This document shows, in pieces, positions 1-5,704 of a DNA stretch of 9,918 bases. Below the pieces are notes generated by a model. It made no database searches and was not told where the DNA came from. It saw only the letters and a program-made list of their open reading frames with translations. The stretch is taken from positions 1 to 9,918 of the forward strand of contig DAOWNU010000036.1 in assembly GCA_030642425.1 (NCBI GenBank), given 5' to 3'. Position 1 is the first letter of the stretch. Each line of letters opens with the position of its first letter. The translations under genes and the position numbers were made by a program. Source of the stretch: a bacterium. GTDB taxonomy: Bacteria > UBP14 > UBA6098.

Positions 1-1734
1 GACGAAGAAATTCCACGTGAACTCCGCCATATTCGGGTCGCAATAATCCGGCGAGTCACCGGCGAAAACAACGATCGTGTGGGTTCCAAACGTGTCGGCG
101 GGAGCCGGCGGATACAGGCGCGCGGTCGAGCCGTCCCATGTTACCTCGGTATCGCCGGAGTAAAAAGTGTCCGAGTCGAATACGAATTTTATTGTGCTTT
201 CGTCGATTCCGCTGAGCGAATCAAGCAGATTCACCGAGACATATTCCGGGAATGTGTCCACGACCAGTCCGTTGCGGGGACGTTCGTTGCTCGGAATCGG
301 GGCCTCGAGGTCGGCGAAAAAATCCCAGCAAAGCGACGATTCGATATGATTGCCGAGGCTGTCCGCAATATCCAGCAGGCAGACGCGGATCGTGTCGCTG
401 TCGGGCCAGTCCGCGGGGGGAGTAAAACGCAGTGTATCCCCCACAAAAAGCAGGCCCGAGAAAAACACATTGAAAGAGGCGTTGTCGGCGCTAATCAGAA
501 CGGTAGTGGCGTCGATGCCGTCGTCGTCCTCGACTAAAAGCTCGAGAGGAAAACGGCTGCAAGCCGTTATTGTAAGCGGAAGAGGCTGTATTATCGTGGC
601 CTCGGGCGCGCTGGATTCGGTCATCTGCGGAATCATCGCCGCGAAAATATCGGCGGTGGGATTTCGATTATCCTCCCAAACGACCAGATTGTTCGTCCCG
701 TTGGAGATCACCCTGGGTTTCTGCTGGCTGCCCGCAGAATCGCACACCACGATTTCCGCGCCGTAAATTGTGCCCGAAGTTGTAATCCGCTGGCCGTATA
801 TATCCATAAGAACATCTCTGGAATCCTGCCAGACCGCGAGATAGCCGACGCCGTCGAAAACGACGTCCGGCTTCACCTGATCGGCGGAAATAGTGTTCAC
901 CGGGAAAGGCGAGCCGGAAGGATCGCCCGCAGAATCGAGAAGAACGCCGTAAATATCCTTGCCCGAAACGCCGCCATCGCGGTTGTAAAGGACGATATAG
1001 CCGTCTCCGGAGGCAGCTATCGCGGGATTGACCTCGCTATTGCCCAAAACTGCGATAGAATAGGGAGAGCCGTCGCGCGCGCCGGAGGAGGTTACTTTTG
1101 CCGCATAAATTCCTCTGCCGATAGCTGTCGAATCCTCGAAAACGACAATCCAGCCCGTGGGAGTGGGAACGGCGTCGGGGGATTTTCGATTGACGCCAGT
1201 GTCGGAGAGGTCGATGGGGCTTGTGACGGCCTCCGATTCATCCGCAACACATGCGCGGATATTGCTTATCCCGGAGACCCTTTCTTCCCAGACAACCAGT
1301 GCGCCGCCAGTGCGGCCGGAGACTCGCACGCGCTGGATAAATCCGCCCGCCGCCGATATCTCGAAAGCAACCGGTGTCGGGGTTCCGGTGGCGTCGACCA
1401 GCTTGGCGTCCACAGCAAAGCCGGAGGTTTGATCCATCCACGCGGAGAGGTAGTTGCTGTCGACAAAGCCCGTGGAAGGTATTCTTTGCAAGCCCGTGAG
1501 GTTCTGTATCGGCCACTCGAAACCGGGCAGGCTGCCGTCGCCATCGACAATTCGCCCAAAAATATTGGGATTCCCAGTTCCGGTTCGAGCGTCCTCCCAA
1601 ATAATAAAATAATCGGTTCCGTCGGTCGAGATATCCGGCGTGAACTGGCCGCCGGCGGCAATACTTATCGCTATTTCCTGAGCGAACACCGGGCAAAGGG
1701 CGAGTAGTAATATTATTGCAATTTTCAGTTTCAA
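1..1734 (-). CDS. Secreted beta-propeller-like / Ig-like repeat protein, C-terminus beyond the window
   Basis: The frame is open for 578 codons from a TTG start at 1734 to the window edge, so the C-terminus is missing. The TTG start is chosen because GAAAGGAG lies 5 bases upstream and the first residues form a classic signal peptide (MKLK, a run of I/L/A, then VFAQE), giving export across the inner membrane. Residues about 25-370 hold five or six diverged units of about 50-60 residues with a core like (L/I)VVWED.R.....DI(Y/F)G, as in DYFIIWEDAR, LAVWQDSR and LVVWEDNR; this suggests blades of a beta-propeller. From about residue 375 come Ig-like segments (APEATIIQP, ending SLCWDFF and later FTWNFF), about 90-100 residues each. 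Such proteins are usually cell-surface or secreted; a sorting domain may lie in the missing C-terminus. No catalytic motif is visible. The architecture is confident; the function is unknown. Confidence 0.85.
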   Translation of the reverse strand, partial: MKLKIAIILLLALCPVFAQEIAISIAAGGQFTPDISTDGTDYFIIWEDARTGTGNPNIFGRIVDGDGSLPGFEWPIQNLTGLQRIPSTGFVDSNYLSAWMDQTSGFAVDAKLVDATGTPTPVAFEISAAGGFIQRVRVSGRTGGALVVWEERVSGISNIRACVADESEAVTSPIDLSDTGVNRKSPDAVPTPTGWIVVFEDSTAIGRGIYAAKVTSSGARDGSPYSIAVLGNSEVNPAIAASGDGYIVLYNRDGGVSGKDIYGVLLDSAGDPSGSPFPVNTISADQVKPDVVFDGVGYLAVWQDSRDVLMDIYGQRITTSGTIYGAEIVVCDSAGSQQKPRVISNGTNNLVVWEDNRNPTADIFAAMIPQMTESSAPEATIIQPLPLTITACSRFPLELLVEDDDGIDATTVLISADNASFNVFFSGLLFVGDTLRFTPPADWPDSDTIRVCLLDIADSLGNHIESSLCWDFFADLEAPIPSNERPRNGLVVDTFPEYVSVNLLDSLSGIDESTIKFVFDSDTFYSGDTEVTWDGSTARLYPPAPADTFGTHTIVVFAGDSPDYCDPNMAEFTWNFFV

Positions 1735-1764
1735 GTGCGCTCCTTTCGGGAGATCGAGCTTAAT

Positions 1765-1794
1765 ATTATCTTTTGGAAAATATACAAAACGCAA
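1765..1794 (-). promoter_or_regulatory. Possible sigma70-like promoter of the secreted repeat protein
   Basis: Minus strand: TTGCGT (1794-1789), an 18-base spacer and GATAAT (1770-1765). This would start transcription about 24 bases before the TTG start codon. The -10 matches 5 of 6 consensus bases but the -35 is weak, and the surrounding DNA is AT-rich, so a chance match is possible. Confidence 0.3.
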
Positions 1795-1928
1795 CGATAA
1801 ATCAAGTAAGAAGTCGATGTGAGTTATTTAACCGCGTATTTCATCAGACGCGATACATTTTATGTCCTTTAAAGGGCTTCCTCGGGAAGTGGATTAACCG
1901 CTTACTCTTGAAAGGAGAAATCTGACCG

Positions 1929-1957
1929 AAAAAAAGCCCCCCACATAGCGGAGGGCT
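1929..1957 (-). terminator. Rho-independent terminator after the pilin pair
   Basis: On the minus strand AGCCCTCCG pairs with TGGGGGGCT (nine pairs with two G-U wobbles) around a five-base loop, directly followed by seven T. It lies 26 bases past the stop codon of the downstream pilin gene and separates the pilin unit from the secreted repeat protein, which then needs its own promoter. Confidence 0.85.
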
Positions 1958-1982
1958 AAGATAATCGGATATTTTCTCGATG

Positions 1983-2495
1983 TTATAGCTGTTTCTTCCT
2001 ACCGAAGCCATAGACGAATATAGATCTGTCGTTATCGACAACAAGGTAAATATTTCTCAGGCCGTCGTCCACTTCGTCATCGGGGAAGCCCCAGCCGGAA
2101 TCGGATGTTTTTGGATAGGCCCAGGTTATAATCCCTCCCGACAACCACCAGCTAATATAATAGAAATGGGATTTTGCCGAGGGAGGATTGTATCCGAGTT
2201 CGGACAGCAAATCATTGTTCGTGTTCCAGAAAGGCGAATTCCCGCCGTCCAATTCGAATATCGTATAACCCCATGTCGATTCTTCATAAATAAAGGAGCC
2301 ATGCTGGAGATAATAGGAGTATTGAATATCCCACAGGTATGCCAGCATGAGAGCGGCCTCGCGGAGTTTGGCCTCCTTCACCGTTCTGCTGTATCTTGTG
2401 ATCGCGAGTCCGGCGAGCACTCCGATAATAATAACAACGATCATAAGCTCGATCAGGGTCAAGCCCTTTTTGCGATTTGGTTTTTGAATTCTCAC
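1983..2495 (-). CDS. Type IV pilin-like protein, copy 1 (downstream copy)
   Basis: A 170-residue prepilin-like protein. The leader is short and basic (MRIQKPNRKKG), with predicted prepilin peptidase cleavage after G11. The mature protein begins LTLIELMIVVIIIGVLAGLA: Leu replaces the usual Phe at +1, and the conserved Glu at +5 is present. The hydrophobic helix would anchor it in the inner membrane before assembly into a pilus or type II secretion-like pseudopilus. The rest is an aromatic-rich head domain (SWW at 115-117, GWGFPDDEVDDG at 134-145) without the cysteine pair of classical major pilins. The start is GTG with AGGGA upstream, matching the ATG start of its tandem paralogue 82 bases upstream. 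No pilus assembly gene lies nearby, so pilin, minor pilin and pseudopilin remain possible. Confidence 0.88.
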   Translation of the reverse strand: MRIQKPNRKKGLTLIELMIVVIIIGVLAGLAITRYSRTVKEAKLREAALMLAYLWDIQYSYYLQHGSFIYEESTWGYTIFELDGGNSPFWNTNNDLLSELGYNPPSAKSHFYYISWWLSGGIITWAYPKTSDSGWGFPDDEVDDGLRNIYLVVDNDRSIFVYGFGRKKQL

Positions 2496-2577
2496 GATCG
2501 TTCCCTGCCGGGTTTTTTAATTGTCTATTGAAGAATAAACCAAGAATCGAAAAATGCAAAGGATAATTTTTTCGACG

Positions 2578-3090
2578 CTATAACCGCTTCATCCTACCGA
2601 AGCCATAGACGAATATAGACCTGTCGTTATCGACAACAAGTTGGATATTCATCAGGCCGTCGTCCACTTCGTCATCGGGGAAGCCCCAGCCGGAATTGGA
2701 GGTTTTGGGATAGGCCCAGGTTATAATACCTCCAGCCCACCACCAGCTAATGTAATAGAAATGGGATTTCGCCGAGGGCGGGCTGTATCCGAGTTCGGAC
2801 AGCAAATCCTTGTTTGCGTTCCAGAAAGGCGAGTTCCCGCCGTCCAATTCGAATACAGCAATACCCAAGTCAGATTCTTCATAAATAAATGAGCCATGCT
2901 GAAGATAATAGGAGTATTGAATATCCCACAGGTATGCCAGCATGAGAGCGGCCTCGCGGAGTTTGGCCTCTTTCACCGTTCTGCTGTATCTTGTGATTGC
3001 GAGTCCGGCGAGCACTCCGATAATAATAACAACGATCATAAGCTCGATCAGGGTCAAGCCCTTTTTACGATTTGGTTTTTGAATTCTCAT
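2578..3090 (-). CDS. Type IV pilin-like protein, copy 2 (upstream copy)
   Basis: Tandem paralogue of the next gene, also 170 residues. Residues 1-73 (leader, hydrophobic helix and the start of the head) are identical in the two. All 15 substitutions lie in residues 74-169: 74, 75, 77-79, 92, 94, 103, 118, 119, 132, 147, 150, 167 and 169. I choose ATG at 3090, preceded by GGGGA, rather than the in-frame TTG at 3105, because it gives the same N-terminus as copy 1 and leaves the Shine-Dalgarno upstream. Cleavage is predicted after G11, with Glu at mature +5. It is first in the two-gene unit and nothing resembling a terminator lies between the copies, so co-transcription is likely. Function as for copy 1. 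Confidence 0.88.
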   Translation of the reverse strand: MRIQKPNRKKGLTLIELMIVVIIIGVLAGLAITRYSRTVKEAKLREAALMLAYLWDIQYSYYLQHGSFIYEESDLGIAVFELDGGNSPFWNANKDLLSELGYSPPSAKSHFYYISWWWAGGIITWAYPKTSNSGWGFPDDEVDDGLMNIQLVVDNDRSIFVYGFGRMKRL

Positions 3091-3131
3091 GATCATTCCC
3101 CGCAAAGTTTTGTAGTATCTATATAATTATA

Positions 3132-3160
3132 ATAATATATTCAAAATCGTAAAAAAGCAA
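3132..3160 (-). promoter_or_regulatory. Possible promoter of the pilin pair
   Basis: Minus strand: TTGCTT (3160-3155), a 17-base spacer and TATTAT (3137-3132), giving a leader of about 35 bases before the ATG at 3090. The -10 is good and the -35 only half matches. The whole stretch 3115-3190 is extremely AT-rich, so the exact site is uncertain. Confidence 0.35.
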
Positions 3161-3263
3161 GTATTTATAATTTTTTTTGCAAATATATTCGCCAGCAATA
3201 GGATATGGGTCATTGCTTGCGAATTCGCATTAAACGATGTTGTCGAATGTTTTATCGGCCGGG

Positions 3264-3519
3264 CTACTCCAGGCGGTATTCGGTAAGGCTCGCGTCTATC
3301 GAACCTATCATGATCCGGGTTTTCATCAAGACGGGTATTTTCTTTTCGTCGTCGGTGAGCCAGATATAGACATTTCTCTTGTGCTCGAATAGCCCCGGCG
3401 ACTTCAATATTGGCGCCACCACGATAGTCTGGAAAGTTCCCGCCGGAACTTCGACCTCCTCGCGGCGAAGCGCGGCCACCCGCAGCGGGTAGTTTTTCTC
3501 CGCCAGCAAAAGGCCGTCC
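3264..3519 (-). pseudogene. C-terminal remnant of a DUF3108-type protein
   Basis: About 80 residues remain, ending in a TAG stop. They read KNYPLRVAALRREEVEVPAGTF, then a segment with APILKS and IWLTDDEKKIPVLMKTRI, which matches my memory of the C-terminal third of DUF3108 proteins (usually about 220-250 residues, exported, of unknown function). The N-terminal two thirds and any signal peptide are missing. Upstream the frame runs straight into a T-run and a terminator hairpin (3523-3559) and then hairpin-rich DNA with no DUF3108-like sequence. The frame stays open to 3764, but the added residues are basic low-complexity sequence read through the hairpin region. Likely a gene truncated by insertion or rearrangement at about 3520; an unrecognised start or an assembly join is also possible. 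Confidence 0.6.
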
Positions 3520-3522
3520 AAC

Positions 3523-3559
3523 AAAAAAAAAAAGAGCCGTCCGAAGACGGCCCCTTTTT
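3523..3559 (-). terminator. Strong Rho-independent terminator with a UUCG tetraloop
   Basis: Minus strand: GGGCCGTC, loop TTCG, then GACGGCTC form an eight-pair stem with one G-U pair, followed directly by eleven T. Five A upstream of the stem could also let it work weakly on the plus strand. It closes the hairpin-dense region and lies against the DUF3108 remnant. Confidence 0.88.
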
Positions 3560-3939
3560 GCTCGTGGGCAGGATTTTTCAGTCCATGTGCCGGACCGAAA
3601 GATTTAACTCTGTCGATCTTTTTCCGGTTCGGGTTCCTCCGTACGCCGATGTTTCCCCCGCGGAATTTCGCCGCAGGCCCCGAAGGGTTCGGTTTCTTCG
3701 TACGCCCGGCTTGCGAGCGCATCTTTTGGGATGCGCTGCCGGATGGGATTTTCCACATCTTCATTCCCGTCCCTTCCGAATAAATCCGGTCGGGCTGATA
3801 GAGTCCGACGATGCGCCCGGAATTTCCACTTCGAGTTTCGAATACGATCCTTGCGCCGCATCCTTTCGGATAACGGACCCTTCTGCGACAAAGTTTATTC
3901 GAAGCCTGTGGATACGTTCAGTTGCGTGCGGTTCTTCAC

Positions 3940-3993
3940 GTTGCCTCGGTCGCCTTTCGACGGCCTCTCTCTCCGAAGAGAGGTGAATTTCCG
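3940..3993 (-). repeat. Two-hairpin repeat, copy 1
   Basis: The most diverged of the five copies. Minus strand: CTCTC-UUCG-GAGAG, then a GAAA-capped stem of GGCCGTC with GGCGACC (one mismatch, one wobble), ending in AGGCAAC. It lies 443 bases from the next copy. Confidence 0.8.
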
Positions 3994-4122
3994 TGCCCCT
4001 GTCCGCATCCGCAAGATTTTCGGATACACTTCGATATGCTCCCCGATTAAGGGGATTCGAAGGGCGATCTTTTCGTCCCAAAGAGGTTTTTCGGCCATTC
4101 GCCTGCAAAATCTCGCGTTTCC

Positions 4123-4144
4123 TCAATTCCGTTTCCGGAATTGA
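4123..4144 (-). other. Nine-pair GAAA-tetraloop hairpin
   Basis: TCAATTCCG pairs perfectly with CGGAATTGA around a loop that reads GAAA on the minus strand. It lies outside the 54-bp repeats, so it is an independent sign of RNA-like structure in this region. Confidence 0.75.
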
Positions 4145-4382
4145 ACCCGAAGGCGCGATATTCGGGCGAGCGCCGGATCATCCTTTCCTGCGGTCAGCCG
4201 CCTTTCGCGGGGTTCTTTCGTTCCCCGGCCCGAAGGCGCGGTTCACCGGGATAGAAATCTGCATCGCTATAATTCCTGCGGCAGTCAGCGTTTCCACGGG
4301 ATCGTTTCCGACCCCGAATCCAGAGGACGCTTTTGCCGGGAACCGCCGCCGCTTATTATCGTGCCACCGATGAGAATAATGG

Positions 4383-4436
4383 GTTGCCTTGGCGATCTCT
4401 CGATCGCCTCTCTTCCCGAAGGAAGCCGGTTCTCTT
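4383..4436 (-). repeat. Two-hairpin repeat, copy 2
   Basis: Minus strand: CTTCC-UUCG-GGAAG, then GGCGATC-GAGA-GATCGCC, a perfect seven-pair stem, then AAGGCAAC. It starts exactly 90 bases before the next copy. Confidence 0.88.
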
Positions 4437-4472
4437 CAGTACACATAAATATAATGAATTAGAGCGCTTCGA

Positions 4473-4526
4473 GTTGCCTCGACTGCCTTTCGACAGCCTC
4501 TCTTTCCGAAGAAAGTCGAAACTCTT
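4473..4526 (-). repeat. Two-hairpin repeat, copy 3
   Basis: Minus strand: CTTTC-UUCG-GAAAG, a compensated change from CTTCC/GGAAG, then GGCTGTC with GGCAGTC around GAAA. All seven pairs form on this strand, two of them G-U. It starts exactly 90 bases before the next copy. Confidence 0.88.
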
Positions 4527-4562
4527 ATCTTCTATTTTTACTTGCGGTATTGTGAAGTTCGC

Positions 4563-4616
4563 GTTGCCTCGGCGGTCTCTCGACCGCTTCTCTTCCCGAA
4601 GGAAGGCGGTTCACTT
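4563..4616 (-). repeat. Two-hairpin repeat, copy 4
   Basis: Minus strand: CTTCC-UUCG-GGAAG, then GCGGTC-GAGA-GACCGC. Compared with copy 2 one stem pair has changed on both sides (A-T to G-C), keeping the pairing. The next copy starts 177 bases on, close to two 90-base steps. Confidence 0.88.
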
Positions 4617-4739
4617 CCAGCAAGTCAGGAGCTAATGCGTCTTTCCACTTAACGCCGATCCCTTTCGGGGGACGGGCCTTTCGGTTTACTCGAGCTTATT
4701 CCGGGTCGATTTTTACACCGACGGTGACGGGTTATTCGC

Positions 4740-4793
4740 GTTGCCTTGGCGATCTTTCGAACGCCTCTCTTCCCGAAGGAAGGCGAAACTCGT
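4740..4793 (-). repeat. Two-hairpin repeat, copy 5
   Basis: Minus strand: CTTCC-UUCG-GGAAG, then GGCGTTC with GATCGCC around GAAA, with one T-T mismatch. In transcript order this copy comes first. Just before it, GTTTCCA (4792-4798) and TGGAAAC (4805-4811) form a further seven-pair hairpin. Confidence 0.85.
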
Positions 4794-4923
4794 TTCCAAT
4801 TCGGTGGAAACATCTTGCCGAAAACGTCTCAAAACCGTCCTTGCGGACGATTTGCCGACAGGCTGGAGAGAACATTGCCCAAAGATAAGTGACGGCGAGA
4901 CCTTCGAATCCGACCGCGTTTCC

Positions 4924-4945
4924 TGAACCGCCTTTCGGCAGTTCA
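4924..4945 (-). other. Nine-pair GAAA-tetraloop hairpin with a strand-specific G-U pair
   Basis: Minus strand: TGAACTGCC pairs with GGCGGTTCA around GAAA. The fourth pair from the loop is G-U in minus-strand RNA but would be an A-C mismatch in plus-strand RNA. Confidence 0.75.
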
Positions 4946-5011
4946 ACCACGAGGGTGCGGGGTTCGGGTCCCATAATGACCGACGACACATCGCGTAAAT
5001 TCCGGCGTTTC

Positions 5012-5035
5012 CCGATCGGCGTTGCCGCCGACCGA
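5012..5035 (-). other. Ten-pair GCAA-tetraloop hairpin with two strand-specific G-U pairs
   Basis: Minus strand: TCGGTCGGCG pairs with CGCCGATCGG around GCAA, a GNRA loop. Two of the ten pairs are G-U on the minus strand and A-C mismatches on the plus strand. It is the longest simple stem I found in the region. Confidence 0.75.
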
Positions 5036-5383
5036 CCCGAAGGCGCCGCTTTTGCGCTCCACCCGGGGGTTTCCGTGTCGAATCCGAACGATGCTCCGTT
5101 CCTGTCGTAAAAAAGCTTTCTCACGTCCGGGTCTTTCTCCCGAACGGTCCCGAAGGACAGCCCTTCCGCCGGTTTTCGGTATTTCTCGCGCTTATTTACA
5201 GCGCGGCATCGTGCTTATCCAGGTCCCTTTGGCACTGGGTTCCTTAGTCCGTTTTCAATTTCGCCGGTGGGCGAATCCCACGAGCGGCCTTTCGACTCGA
5301 GTTCCTAAAAACAATTCCGAAGAATCGTTTCGCGTACACTCATTTTCAAAGATGCCTTTCTGCATTTTCCCGAAGGCGTAGTA

Positions 5384-5411
5384 AATATACATGCACGACA
5401 TAAAATAACAA
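5384..5411 (-). promoter_or_regulatory. Possible sigma70-like promoter for the hairpin-rich RNA
   Basis: Minus strand: TTGTTA (5411-5406, 4 of 6 consensus bases), a 16-base spacer and TATATT (5389-5384, 5 of 6). The expected start, about 7 bases on at 5377, coincides with the first hairpin (GCCTT 5377-5373 with AAGGC 5358-5354). The AT-rich setting makes chance matches easy; the placement is what makes this one plausible. Confidence 0.4.
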
Positions 5412-5704
5412 AATTTTTTATAAAAAATATTTTCGCGCCCTATCCCGATTGTTAGTAATCCATTACAACGCAAGTTGTTATAGAGAAAAATCAATCATTG
5501 TGAATTTTAGAACAAACAACGGACTTCAACAGCTACAACATCCCAACGAGAATAGTGCGTTCGCACGATGTTGATAACCTGCTACTTGCTTTATTGTCAA
5601 TAAAATAGAGTGTGCAAAAAGTGCAGTTTATGAAAAATCAAAACCTTGACGGATAATAATATTATTGTGATAAGTTATCTGATTTTAGTCCAATTCCGGC
5701 CAAA
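5412..5704. other. AT-rich intergenic region with a nested hairpin
   Basis: No gene seen. At 5536-5573 CAACATC pairs with GATGTTG, and inside it GTGC pairs with GCAC around GTTC; the inner stem abuts the outer on one side and leaves a 12-base bulge on the other. A TTGACA on the minus strand (5602-5597) has no good -10. I see no clear terminator after the dxr stop codon, so dxr transcripts could run into this region. Confidence 0.4.

Larger units (their letters stand above)
3534..5377 (-). ncRNA. Candidate large structured non-coding RNA (hairpin-dense region)
   Basis: About 1.84 kb without a convincing gene: the open frames on both strands overlap each other, are rich in R, S and P, and resemble no protein I know. 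Read on the minus strand it is full of short hairpins with the loops typical of stable RNA. UUCG caps stems in the terminator, in all five 54-bp repeats and near 5151 and 5318. GNRA loops (GAAA, GAGA or GCAA) cap stems in all five repeats and at 4123-4144, 4835-4850, 4924-4945 and 5012-5035. Several stems pair fully only on this strand, through G-U pairs that become A-C mismatches on the other. A promoter-like site ends 7 bases before 5377 and a terminator closes the unit. I recognise no known RNA family, rRNA, RNase P RNA, tmRNA or group II intron. A cluster of REP-like DNA palindromes in decayed coding sequence is the main alternative. Confidence 0.5.

Noticed and set aside
4028..4067. tRNA-like T-arm (TTCGAATCC on the minus strand)
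   Set aside because: No acceptor or anticodon stem could be built around it; it is part of a longer hairpin with paired CTTCGA/TCGAAG and TCCCC/GGGGA.
3940..4793. CRISPR array
   Set aside because: The repeats are 54 bp, diverged, internally structured with two hairpins and irregularly spaced overall; no cas gene is present.
3604..5124. Several overlapping open frames of 90-140 codons on both strands in the hairpin-rich region
   Set aside because: They overlap in different frames, lack ribosome binding sites, are rich in R, S and P and repeat the 54-bp unit as peptide. Few stops are expected in DNA rich in TCGA and CCGAAGG. A few stretches on the minus strand look protein-like, so decayed coding DNA cannot be fully excluded.
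3523..5411. Group II intron, rRNA, RNase P RNA or tmRNA
   Set aside because: No reverse transcriptase, no recognisable GUGYG 5' end or domain V, and none of the conserved core sequences of the other RNAs could be seen.
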